A stretch of DNA of 64,000 nucleotides from Symsagittifera roscoffensis (Eukaryota; Xenacoelomorpha; Acoela; Convolutidae). Positions 41,454 to 52,387 of this stretch are shown here, one piece after another (position 1 is the stretch's first letter; each line of letters opens with the position of its first letter). The position numbers and the translations under genes are program-made. The notes under the pieces were generated by a model, which saw only the letters and a program-made list of their open reading frames with translations, did not search any database and was not told the DNA's origin. The DNA lies in the NCBI RefSeq assembly GCF_963678635.1, contig NC_087066.1, positions 67,901,477 through 67,965,476 on the forward strand, written 5' to 3'.

Positions 41454-42152
41454 TGCTTCTACTGTGCCTGGGTCTGGCCGATGGCATGTTTATCCACCAT
41501 CCTCCCCAAGTACTTAATTGAGTCCTTGAGTATCTCGCACTTTGCTGGCTTGCATTTTAGACCTGCTCTTTTCATGCAGGCGAACACCTCATCTAGTCGC
41601 TCGATGTGGTCCAAGTGTAGGTGTCGCTATTACCACGTCGTCCAAGTAGCACATCACCAGGTTGCCATATATCTTCGTTTCACTTGTCAATGCGTGTGCC
41701 ATCAATCGTTGAAACGTAGCCGTGGCGTTGCAAAGGCCAAAGGGCATCCTCCTCCATTGAAACAGTCCTAGCTCGCAAGCAAACCCTGTTTTGTCTCTGT
41801 CCTGCTTCGTCAGTGGGACCTGCTAAAAAGCCGAACCTAAATCAAGAGTTGTAAAAAATTTTGAGAGGCTCTGATCAATCCTAGGTATGGGATAGGCATC
41901 CTTCACCGTGACGGAGTTCAGGTATCGAAAGTCGCAACAAAACCTCAACTGGTCGCCTATCTTTTTGGCCATCACTACTCCACACGCCCACGGTGACTTG
42001 GATGGTTCTATCATGTCATACTCTAGTAACGTCTCGATATCTTTTCTACACGCGTCCGATTTGTGTGGGGTCATGCGCCTCGCCCCCTCCCTGTGTGGTA
42101 CCGCGTTTTCCTCAAGTTCTATTTCATGCTCAACAAAATTACAACACCCGAT
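41454..42152 (-). pseudogene. pol: Reverse transcriptase, copy 2
   Basis: Several frames. Frame 42074-41823 has CCDFRYLNSVTVKDAYPIPR and FFTTLDLGSAF, then a stop. The catalytic box reads CYLDDV near 41640-41655 (YVDD in copy 1). A four-residue deletion (LGDA) precedes FFTTLDL. Broken, but clearly the same enzyme. Confidence 0.83.
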
Positions 42153-43196
42153 TTACGCTTTATGTCTCGAAAAAACTTCCTCGTTCCGCTCTAGTACGTC
42201 CTTGATGGCTTCGAGCTGTTCATCTTTCAGTTTGCCCCTCAAATAATCAATCTCCGGCAGAACCGGTTTATCAGTTAGCATTTCATCTAGTGTGGGTCGC
42301 TCTGGAAAGTTCGAACAGCTCGACAGCCCATCGTCCGTTTCTGACTTAAGTGATTTAATAAGACCTGAAGAATCGTTTATTTTCTGCAATCGTCTCAAGA
42401 TACAAATTTTGTCCCTGTGATTGGGACAATCAACAACTTCATTTTGTTTTGAGTTCTCAATCGTTTCATATCGAGTTTTAACCGGTAAAGCATATCCCAG
42501 TTTCCTCCCTCTCTGTGTCGTGATCGGTAGATCAAGGGTATTCAACAAGACACTGACGCAGAGGCCGCTCTTTGTTATCGAGAAGGATCTTCCTAAAATA
42601 GCAGCATTTTGACTATTTGGATTTGGGATTATGCATACTTGCTTGATGTCACTTATTTTATTATAATTTTTCATTCGCAAGCTTACTATTGCAGCTTCGT
42701 TCGCTTTCATCCTTACCCTCCTACTCAATAATACCGGTGCTTTGTTCTCAATCGCCATTATTAAATTTACTGGTTTAATTACGTAATTCTTTTCCGGGTT
42801 CCGAATCCTGAACATCGCATTGTTTAGATCTTTTGTAACATCGAAATTCCTGATGAAGTCTCTGCCTAAATTGAATTGGTCAGACTCATCTAGATTCTCC
42901 ACCACGAGAAAACTCATCCACAAATTGCGTTCCCCTAAGCTTAGGGCTATTATTGGTGTTCCCCTAAGCTTAGGGCTAGCTTGGCTCATGTCTTCTTCAT
43001 CCGGAGCGTATCCCAGACGTTTCATGCCCTGTTTGTACGTCGTGCAATCCGCCACATGGTGATCCGCTGATCCGCAATTTGCGCATGACCTACGTTTATC
43101 CATATCATCTCTCGGTTTGTACCATGACGACCTTTGCTGCTGGCCTCCCCCTTGCATGTTCCTGCCATCTGAATACGAATACTTTTTTGGTTTCAT
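42153..43196 (-). pseudogene. Zinc knuckle fused by deletion to protease C-terminus and pre-RT region, copy 2
   Basis: A 347-residue frame. It begins with the first CCHC knuckle (CANCGSADHHVADC), then jumps from EEDMSQ to KLRGTPIIALSLGERNLWM, skipping the second knuckle and the DTGA protease site. The rest is the pre-RT region (LGRDFIRNFDV, KSETDDGLSSCSNFPERP). It proves that the Gag-protease and RT frames are continuous (ERNLWMSFLVVEN). Confidence 0.85.
42931..42977. repeat. Duplicated palindromic word at the Gag-protease deletion, copy 2
   Basis: The 18-base word tcccctaagcttagggct occurs at 42931-42948 and again at 42960-42977, with the perfect palindrome cctaagcttagg inside. It marks the edge of the 1.1-kb deletion. 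Confidence 0.8.
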
Positions 43197-43202
43197 CAGC
43201 CT

Positions 43203-44844
43203 TTATTCTCTCGACTTTTGTCTCATTTCCTCCGGGGTTGGTGCATTATCTTTCGAAATAGTATAATACGTTGCCAACATCGTTCTCAAGTCGTCACTTT
43301 TCACCCCGTCGATGAACTTCGAAGCGATGCTAAAATTTCTCCTGTTTGTCGATTCCTCCGGACCACTTCTTCTTCTCAGGCTCTCAAGATCATCCAGGAA
43401 CCTATCGATTGACTCGTCGTCCCTCTGTCTTCTTTTCTCAAATCTTATCATCGCTTGGTGGCCCTTCATCCCTGTCCGAATCAATTCAACAGTATTTCGA
43501 ATATCTTGTCCGCCGCATCATGTTCCTCCTCCTTCTTCGCCACTACACATTTCAACGCTGTGCCCTCTAGGTTGCTTAGTATTGCTGTGCAAGCCTGCCT
43601 CTTGTCGTTGAAGTTGTCTTGTTCTAAGTTTAGTCTCATGACTTCCACCCATGAGTCAATGCAGCCATCCGAGTCGTCTTTGAACTCTTTGGGTTTCTTG
43701 AAGGTCTTCCTGGATTTACCACTTCCTCTATCACTCGATTCAGTGTTCCTGGCTGCGAACGCTTCCAGTGTCCTATTCATCATCTCCCAGGTGCTTGCCT
43801 AAGTCATGGCGTCAGGGCTACGTTAGTGTTTGTGCTCGAGACCTCTGGTGCATTCGTGGTATTTGAGGATCCAGCTTTCATAAAGGTCTTAGGCCCCCCT
43901 GCCCCGGTGCTCGCTGCAATCCGTGGTAACGGTGTGGTATCCCGTTTATTCAGTTGTAGTTCAATGAAGTCGACTCTGGTGCCTCGCGGTCTTTCCGTTA
44001 CCAGCTTCTCTTGTGCTGTAGAGTTTCTCAGGAGAGCATCCAGTTTGGACTGTATAGCACATGAACTTTCTGCTTGGTCTCTGCTCATTGTGTCCATTCT
44101 CATCTCTAGGTTCCACAACTTTTCGTTCACAGTTTTGTACCGTTGTTTCATTTCCTGCATGTCCTTCTTGATGTGTCTCTCACTCTCTTTGTCGTTAGCT
44201 TTCACTTTTTCTGAAATCTGTTGTAACTTCTCTTCTGTTGCCTTTGCCAGGTTGAAGCAATTGTCCAGCTTCTCGTTTTTATTGTATCGTATTTCTTGTT
44301 TCAGCATTTGTCGATCTTCTTCGCTGCACTTCAATTTCTTATCGATTTGCTCCAACTTTGCCAGATGTTTTTCATTGTTTGCCGTTGCCCCAATTTTGAC
44401 CTGTTCGCCGTCGTTTTTGGCCTCTGTTGTTATTGCAGAAACTGTTCCAAATGTTTTGATTTTCTCGTTCGTTCGTACCACCTCCTCTTTCTCTCTTGGT
44501 TTCATTCCGACCATCGCTGCAATCCTCTCTGTGAACGACGTTCTTTTTGCTTGAGAATCATCTTTTATCGTTTCTGGTGGGTTACTCGTTGTGTCGTCTA
44601 CAGTATCAATTGGTGAAAATTCAATCGTCTTCTTCTCTTGTTCTTCTACATTTGGAATTGGTGTTGATTCCGTCGTTTTCCTTTGCATCTCGTCAACACT
44701 TTGATCTGGTGTCTCAAGATCAATTTCTACAGAAGGTGCAGTCGGTCCTTCCACGGCGCTTTCTTTCGTCTTTTGCTCTTTTGCGCTTCTTGTGTTGACC
44801 ATGTTCACTGAAAAGTTCTTTTTCATTAATCTCGGATCCGACAA
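43203..44844 (-). pseudogene. gag: Gag (coiled coil and capsid-like region), copy 2
   Basis: Frame 44844-43804 (346 residues) has the conserved MVNTRS start region, VEIDLETPDQSVDEMQRKT and a coiled coil (LEQIDKKLKCSEEDRQMLKQ). Frames 43783-43481 and 43484-43203 are the capsid-like part (CIDSWVEVMRLNLEQDN, DESIDRFLDDLESLRRRSG). Stops and a frameshift near 43490 break it. The upstream MRRSRVP start of copy 1 is destroyed here. Confidence 0.82.
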
Positions 44845-45096
44845 TGTTGTTCTCTGTTGCGACGAGTTGTGATTTTTCTTTGATTCTTGAACTCTCTTAT
44901 CTGCTATCAGTACCCTACTTCAAGTCCTAATCTTAAGCTTAAAATCTAAAAATTTTAAGAAAAACATATTCCCAAATCTCCTTATGAAATAAATAATAAA
45001 TAAAAAAAATTTAGTCTAGTCTTAACCTTAAGCTGCGTTCGTTCGTTCTGAAAGGTTCCTGGTGCTTTTTAATCAAGTTTTGGTACAATTTACACT

Positions 45097-45745
45097 GTCC
45101 CAGGAGCCTTTGTCCTAATGTTGGGATACCTCGCACTGTCCCAAGACCTAGTGTTGAGACACTTCGCACTGTCCCAAGATCTCACACTCAAGCGTTGGCA
45201 CACTTCACACTGTCCCAAGACCCCTCAACCTGGTGTTGGGACACTTCACACTGTCCCAAGACCCTTCTACTCAAGTGTTGGGATACTTTACACTGTCCCA
45301 AGACCACCCACTCAAGTGTTGGGAATCTTCGCACTGTCCCAAGACCCTTCGCCCTAGTGTTGGAACACTTCACACTGTCCCAAAACCTAGTGTTGGGACA
45401 CCTCGTACTGTACCAAGACCTTATGCTCAATTGTTGGGACACTTCACGGTATCCCAAGACCTCCCACTCAAGTGTTGGGACACTTCGCACTGTCCCAAGA
45501 CCCTTCCACTCAAGTGTTGGGAAACTTCGTACTGTCCCAAGACCCTTCCACTCAAGTGTTGGGACACTTCGTACTGTCCCAAGACCCTTCCACTCAAGTG
45601 TTGGGACACTCCGCACTGTTCCAAGACCCTACCACTCAAGTGTTGGGACACTCCGCACTGTCCCAACGCTGCCTTCTCAATTATTTAGACTCCTCGTACT
45701 GACCCCAGAGTTCTTCGTTACAGTGTTGGGACAGTCGGATCTCTT
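45097..45745. repeat. 42-bp minisatellite in the copy 2 leader
   Basis: Units like ccttccactcaagtgttggg followed by acacttcgcactgtcccaag and ac, 42 bp each, about 14 copies. One third of each unit is the 14-bp word that forms the copy 1 array. Long open frames on both strands here are artefacts of the period being divisible by three. Confidence 0.93.
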
Positions 45746-47270
45746 TTTCATCTTCGGTGTTGGGACACTTAGATCATTATCCCCGGTACCACCACTTGAG
45801 TCCTAGTGTTAAAAATTCCCCAAAACTCAATCTTACTGATCAAAATTTTTTCCTAATAGCCCCCTTATAATTACCTCCCTCTACTAATCCAATGCAAATC
45901 GAATTGCGACTTGTTAGCAAATGTCTGGTGATCACCTGTTCTTCAAAAACCAATAAAATTAGTTCAAAAAACGTAAAAATTTAAGCGATAAAAATTCTGA
46001 AAAACAAAAGGATATACCTACCTAAAACTTAAAGGTGACAAATGTCGTCCTTTCGTAAAAAAACGTCTGGTACCTGATCGTCACGCGTTTTCCTTCTCCT
46101 ACGAACGATCTTATGGGGTAATCTCCTTTCGAGTTTCAAAAACTGTCTATTTCCGATCCCCCCACCCTATCCTAGCAGGTCACCTACCTTAGTCCGATCT
46201 TAAATTTGGATATCCTCGCATTGCAACTCTTATCTGGGTCTAGAGATCAGACTTTCTAGACTCTGGCACTACTAATGTAACTATAATCGAAGATATCGGT
46301 TATTGTAACTATAATGTATCCCCCCTTTTTACAATTTGCAACCGCCAACCTCTAACCTAACCAGTCCCCCTTCTAACCTCCCCCCTATTTAGCCCCCCTC
46401 TTAAGCCGAAAATTACCTTAAGCGCGATGGGTGCTAAACCTCTCGAGAGAAATCTGTAGAACCTGTTTCCAAGCTCTGCTCAAGTAAAAACGTGACCTCA
46501 AAACAGTGGGTATCCGCTTATCCAATTTTACCACTTATCTCCTATAATGTAATGTGGATTTTAAGGATTCCCGATTGACCAAACAGAACGCCCCTCTGTG
46601 TCCTACTCTGTTTGTTCTGATTCTGTGCTGGTTGTCTCTTTGGCGTATCCACCACCTCTCTCCAGAACCACTTCCCCACTTGGCTGGTCACCTGTTCCAG
46701 TCAAGCCTCCCAGTGGTCCGTCGACTGACCAAACAGAACACCACTGTGTGCCCTTCTCTGTTTGTTCTCGTCCGTGCTGGATGTCTCTTTGACCTTTCCA
46801 GCACTTCTCGGGTCCCCTTCTTGAGAACCACTTTCCCACTTGGCTGGTCACCTGTTCCAGTCAAGTCTCCTAGTGGTCCGGTGAAGTTGCAAGCTATCTG
46901 AAAACCCTTAACAACGCCCCACACTCGGGCACCTGTGTTAAGATGCTGAGTTGATCGAAACGATCGGTCTTATTGGAAAACAGTATGGGTATACTATTTC
47001 AATTAATCAATTAATATAAAGGTTTGATCCACCCTATCTGGAAGTCAAGCCACTGTCCTTTTTTGTTTTATGGTTTTTTGTTCCTTTTTCTCTTCTTTTT
47101 TGGTTTTTTGTTTGGCTTTTTGTCTTTTACCCGTTTTTTGTCCCCCTATCACGGTACAACCGAAAAGTTTGCACGTTCTCGCTGAACCGTACCACCGGTA
47201 CTCTAGAATGAGCATGTAGCCCGGAGCTGTGTCAAGTGGGTTTGATCCCGTAGTCTTGATGTCGTAAAAA

Positions 47271-47285
47271 CACCCAGGAGCGCCA
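47271..47285 (-). other. Candidate primer binding site of copy 2
   Basis: TGGCGCTCCTGGGTG on the minus strand, 11 bases from the LTR edge, the same as in copy 1. Confidence 0.6.
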
Positions 47286-47296
47286 TAAAAACACTA

Positions 47297-48204
47297 TGTA
47301 ACAGTTGCCTACTTAAATCACATATGAGGTTTAAGAAAAATGGCCCTATAACCATTGGTTCAAGAGTCAGGGACAATATCTCTTGTGTTTTTTTACCTCA
47401 AACGGTCGGAGCCAATTCGGTTCACTTGCGACATGAGACTAAAACCTTTGTTACAGCTTGAAGGTCACTACCAAAATACCCCCCCCCCCCACTCTAGAAA
47501 ATAAGAACGTCCCCATACTTAGGTCTCAAAATACCCAAAACACGCAAACGCCGTTAAAAACAGGGTCGGGACAATCCAAATGATTACTTTTTATTAGACA
47601 GTGGAACTTTGATCCATTTCGGATGGATCAACCTGAAACTCGCCTTATCTCAACATAACAATCTAAAACACACTCAAGAAATTTAAACTGGGTACTCACA
47701 TACCGACGCACTCTAGAATTTGTGTAACTAAATCAATAAGCAACTCCAGAATAATTAAGAATTTAAGTTTTGACTCGGAGAGTTTTAAATTTGGGGAGTC
47801 CCAGCTTGAGAATTGAGTTTTACCTTGAGAAATAAGTTTTTGTCGCTGGACCATTGGGATACTTCTATTGCCTACCTTTCTACCGAAGGTTCACTCTGGT
47901 CCATTTCTAATTCGCTTTTTTGCTATTCGTAATCACTCTGCCTTCTGTTTCGAACAAGACAGCTCTACTCTGCTATGTTTCTATGTCTGGAAATTGTGAA
48001 TAGCAATTTCCCGCTGCTTTTTTCGACCACTTTCCCGCGATTGTAAATCGGTTCTTCTGATTTCATTTTTTCTCATTTTCAGTTGTTTCGAGAAACTTGA
48101 GCATGACATGTCCAATTCGAATTTTTGAAAAATTTCATTTCACCCCAAAATTACGTTTCTCGTGTTGCTCAAGGTCAAACTTCCAAATATGACCGACTGG
48201 CACA
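47297..48204 (-). repeat. 5' LTR of copy 2
   Basis: 908 bp, TGTGCC...CTGTTACA on the minus strand, nearly identical to 55523-56426. AATAAA lies on the minus strand near 47590. A CCAATGGTTATAG word on the minus strand at about 47347-47360 is kept in most copies. Confidence 0.9.
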
Positions 48205-50540
48205 TAAACCTAGTTAAGACCAAAAAATCACGTTCCAGGAAGGTTGGGGGGATTGGACGTTCCGTCATTTCGTGAGTGGTATGTGACCAAAAACACTTAA
48301 AGATATACAGGAAACCAAACAAAAAGTAGTATAGTACCTAAGAAAAAACAAAAAACATAAATAACCGAAAAAACCAAAAACTGTAAAAAAGTATAAAATC
48401 AGTAGGAATCATCCCCCAGACGAAATGTGATCCAACCCTCCCGTTTGTTGTTGTTAGATATATTGTTGTTACAGGCATTTATATCAGTCAGGGTCGTTAC
48501 GATCAATTTTCTGGCCCGTTTGTGGTGCTTGTACTGTAGGGTTATTTGAGTAATTAAGCACGTTAATGCTAATTTGCGCTCAATCCGGAAGGGTCACGGG
48601 ATAAATGACAAAGAGTGATCCGGCAAGCGGTTCAAGGAGCGACAAGAAGGAGCTCAAGGACAACAACAGTCGACTGTTGGGTATCGTTAACAAGTTTTGT
48701 ATCTTTTTTGATACAAAAAGTAAGATATTAATCTGTGAGGGGCTCGACAGTGACTACACTGTAGTGACCCTTCACCGAACTGCGAATTTCCGAGTTGAGC
48801 ACCTCAATTCGGGTATTGAAAAAACCCGGAGGGGTATAATATTACTAGTATTACTATTTTTACAGCCTATATTAATACTCCTATACCGTTTTTTAGTGAA
48901 AAACACAGTAAGCAGACCCTTTTTTAATGTCAAAATAGTGGTTTTTTGATCCCCCACAAATCGCGATTTTCGAGATCTTGATATTTTATGAAACGGAAAA
49001 AACCGCTTAATTAGTGAGTTACATCGTAACTGTACCAGTATAATAGGTAGAACCGACGAAGTTTAATTCAGAAGTGGTTGGAACTAATTGGGTACCAAAA
49101 ACCGATTTTTGAAAAAACTAAACGCTACAAAATAAGAATTTTTTTGAAATTTTTGAGTAAGGGCAAGAAAATTGTTGTTCGGACAACATTCAGTAGTCAA
49201 TTGACCGGTTTAAATACCCGTTTGCCGATAACCTTCCGGGTTACAGTAAAATCGAACTTAACGTTTTTAGCAAATTCACAGATTCGGGAAGGTAGACCCT
49301 TCACGTTTTATACAAAAAAATTTTGGAAAGCCCTTATACCCCTACCAGAGGGTAGTAACGGTTGAATAAGGCAATTTTACGCTGTTCTAGACAAAAAGGG
49401 AAAGCTAGGGAAACCAGAAAAATATAGTCGAGTCGAAACTAGGCTAGTCATAAGACCCTTCACAGTTAAGGTGAATTGTCAAGTAAGAGGCTTAGCATCG
49501 ATCCGGAAGGGTCTAGGGACAGAAAAAACACGCTTCCTAGTTAGTTCCCATAGCATAATAGCATCGAAGAATGTATCCGGAAGAAAATCGGGTGAAAATT
49601 TTAAAAGTCTCTGAAAAGCTATTTTTGCAAACCCGGAGGGGTCCCAATCCGGAAGGGTCTTGTTTTTGCCAATCCGGACGGGTCTTATTTTTGCCAATCC
49701 GGAAGGGTCACATTTTTGCTAATCCGGAAGGGTCCCATATTTGCCAATCCGGAAGGGTCCTAATTTTGCCAATCCGGAACGGTCCCAATTTTGCCAATCC
49801 GGAAGGTTCCCACTTTTGCCAACCCGGAGGGGTACTTTTTTGTCAAGGCTTAAGTAGACAAATGAAAAATAAATAGTGAAAGGTATTAGGTTATTAAGAG
49901 TCAGGCTGGGAACCAGTGACTTCACTGGTAACTTGCCTTTTATAAAAGACCAGACCAAAAGAAAACAGGTCTGAACTCGGATATTCGCGACACTAAGTCT
50001 AAACTGAACAAGAGTTTGTAACTGATTTGTCTGGATTGAAATCCAAATCGTTTTTGGGAAAAGTGATTGGCCTGAGTATTTAAGTAGGTCTAGCTCGGGC
50101 AATCCGAAGGCAGACATGTAACAAAGGACTTGACGGGTGCAATAGACCCACTTGAGAAAAGTACTGCCTTCAAATTTGTCTGTTTGGTGCAGCACCAAGC
50201 AGGGAAAGCTCTTTCTTTAGAAACAAGTTTGACTATTGCATTGCGACTGACTAAAGTACAAAACACATACGTTTTTCATTGAAATTATTTGTATTTTCCT
50301 TCACTTTTGGTTTTAAATCAATAATATATGTTCTTGATTGGGCTGTATATTGATATAATCAGACACTGCTAGCTTCATATCTTACAACTAATAATCGATT
50401 ATTGTGAATAAATTGTATACACGCTGAACTGCGATAACATACAACGATTCGTAATCTTTTTTTTCAGCGACATTTTTGCAATTTATTGTGTTGTGGTTTT
50501 GTTATCAGTAGTCATACTACAAGGACCCTAGCAATCGAAT
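48205..50540. repeat. Flanking repeat unit (unit A), no gene
   Basis: Sequence outside the copy 2 5' LTR. Its first part (48205-49076) recurs at 56427-57302, its second (about 49033-50540) at 52388-54276. It has scattered ccggaagggtc words and a 25-bp satellite. Short frames here (48605-48949, 49078-49365, 49719-50198) lack any recognisable domain. It may be an unidentified transposon or a host repeat. Confidence 0.6.
49629..49835. repeat. 25-bp satellite (ccaatccggaagggtcc), unit A
   Basis: About eight units of gccaatccggaagggtcc plus an A/T-rich end. Frames such as ANPEGSHICQSGRV are repeat artefacts. Confidence 0.93.
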
Positions 50541-51787
50541 ATCTCCTTTCGGGTTTCAAAAACTGTCTATTTCCGATCCCCGTACCCGATCCTATCAGGT
50601 CACCTACCTTAGTCCGCTCTTGAATTTGGATGTCCTCGCATTGCAACTCTTATTCTGGGTCTAGAGATCAGACTTTCTAGACTCTGGCACTACTAATGTA
50701 ACTATAATCGACGATATCGGTTATTATAACTATAATGTATCCCCCTTTTTTACAATTTGCAACCGCCAACCTATAACCTAACCAGTCCCCCTTCTAACCT
50801 CCCCCTATTTAGCCCCCCTCTTAAGCCGAAAATTACCTTAAGCGCGATGGGTGCTAAATCTCTCGAGAGAAAACTGTAGAACCTGTTTCCAAGCTCTGCT
50901 CAAGTAAAAACGTGACCTCAAAACAGTGGGTATCCGCGTATCCAATTTTACACTTATCTCCTATAATATAATGTGGATTTTAACGATACCCGATTGACCA
51001 AACAGAACGCCCCTCTGTGTCCTACTCTGTTTGTTCTGATTCTGTGCTGGTTGTCTCTTTGGCGTAGCCACCACCTCTCTGCAGAACCACTTTCCCACTT
51101 GGCTGGTCACCTGTTCCAGTCAAGTCTCCCAGTGGTCCGTCGACTGACCAAACAGAACACCACTGTGTGCCCTTCTCTGTTTGTTCTCGTCCGTGCTGGA
51201 TGTCTCTTTGACCTTTCCAGCACTTCTCGGGTCCTCTTCTTGAGAACCACTTTCCCACTTGGTTGGTCACCTGCTCCAGTCAAGTCTCCTAGTGGTCCGG
51301 TGAAGTTGCAAGCTATCTGAAAATCCTTAACAACGCCCCACACTCGGGCACCTGTATAAAGTTGCTGAGTTGATCGAAACGATCGGTCTTATTGGAAAAC
51401 AGTATGGGTATACTATTTCAATTAATATAAAGGTTTGATCCACCCTATCTGGAAGTCAAAGCTACTGTCCTATTTTGTTTTATTGTTTTTTGTTCATTTT
51501 TCTATTCTTTTTTTGGTTTTTTGTTTGGCTTTTTGTCTTTTACCCATTTTTTGTCCCCCTAGTTATCCCCTTACTCGGTTAGCTAGGCCTCGTTCGGAGA
51601 GCGTATCAGGAAGTTTTCTCGAGTTTTCTTAAAAAGCTATCACGGTACAACCGAAAGGTTTGCACGTTCTCGCTGAACCGTACCACCGGTACTCTAGAAT
51701 GAGCATGTAGCCCGGAGCTGTGTCAAGTGGGTTTGATCCCGTAGTCTTGATGTCGTAAAAACACCCAGGAGCGCCATAAAAACACTA
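50541..51787 (-). repeat. Duplicate leader, unit B
   Basis: A near copy of 46120-47296, with the conserved candidate donor at 50602-50611 and primer site at 51762-51776. It has no Gag attached, so it is a fragment of an element or a segmental duplication. Confidence 0.85.
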
Positions 51788-52387
51788 TGTAACAGTTGCC
51801 TACTTAAATCACATATGAGGTTTAAGAAAAATGGCCCTATAACCATTGGTTCAAGAGTCAGGGACAATATCTCTTGTGTTTTTTTACCTCAAACGGTCGG
51901 AGCCAATTCGGTTCACTTGCGACATGAGACTAAAACCTTTGTTACAGCTTGAAGGCCACTACCAAAATACCTCCCCCACTCTAGAAAAAAAGAACGTCCT
52001 CATACTTAGGTCTCAAAATACCCACAATACGCAAACGCCGTTAAAAACAGGGTCGGAACAATCCAAATGATTACTTTTTATTAGACAGTGGAACTTTGAT
52101 CCATTTCAGATGGATCAACCTAAAACTCGCCTTATCTCAACATAACAATATAAAACACACTCAAGAAACTTAAATTGGGTACTCACATACTCTAGAATTG
52201 ATGTAACTAAATCAATAAGCAACTCCAGAATAACTAGGGAATTAAGTCTTGACTCGAGAAGTTTTACATTAACAAGTCCCAGCTTGAGAATTGAGTTTTA
52301 ACATGAGATATAATTTTTTGTCGCTGGACTATTGGGAGACTTCGATTGTCTACCTTTCCACCGAAGGTTCACTCTGGTCCACTTCTA
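51788..52387 (-). repeat. Partial LTR, unit B
   Basis: It starts with the inner LTR end (tgtaacag on the plus strand) and breaks off at about 52387, missing the outer 300 bp. Its sequence is closest to the copy 2 3' LTR. It joins accagtataatagg, the start of the second part of the flanking repeat. Confidence 0.85.

Larger units (their letters stand above)
44845..47296 (-). other. Leader of copy 2, no gene
   Basis: 2.45 kb with a 42-bp repeat array (45097-45745), a conserved candidate splice donor (GT at 46187-46186), a C-rich block on the plus strand near 46320-46400, two diverged 70-bp-type units at 46665-46880, and the primer site at 47271-47285. From 46120 outward it is nearly repeated at 50541 and 54277. 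Confidence 0.75.
27022..48204 (-). mobile_element. Giant Ty3/gypsy-type LTR retroelement, copy 2 (both LTRs)
   Basis: A complete element of 21,183 bp on the minus strand, bounded by LTRs at 47297-48204 and 27022-27939. Layout: leader, ORF1 (44844-37468), gap, ORF2 (36977-28376), 3' UTR with purine tracts. Ty3/gypsy elements are usually much shorter. ORF1 has lost about 1.1 kb covering the second zinc knuckle and the protease active site, and both ORFs have many stops and shifts, so it is dead. The two LTRs differ by many substitutions and indels and no target-site duplication is visible (flanks taaac and catct), consistent with age or recombination. Confidence 0.9.

Noticed and set aside
45118-45806. 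Open frames of up to 203 residues in the copy 2 leader
   Set aside because: Artefacts of a 42-bp repeat divisible by three.
27022-48204. Target-site duplication for copy 2
   Set aside because: The bases outside the two LTRs do not match.
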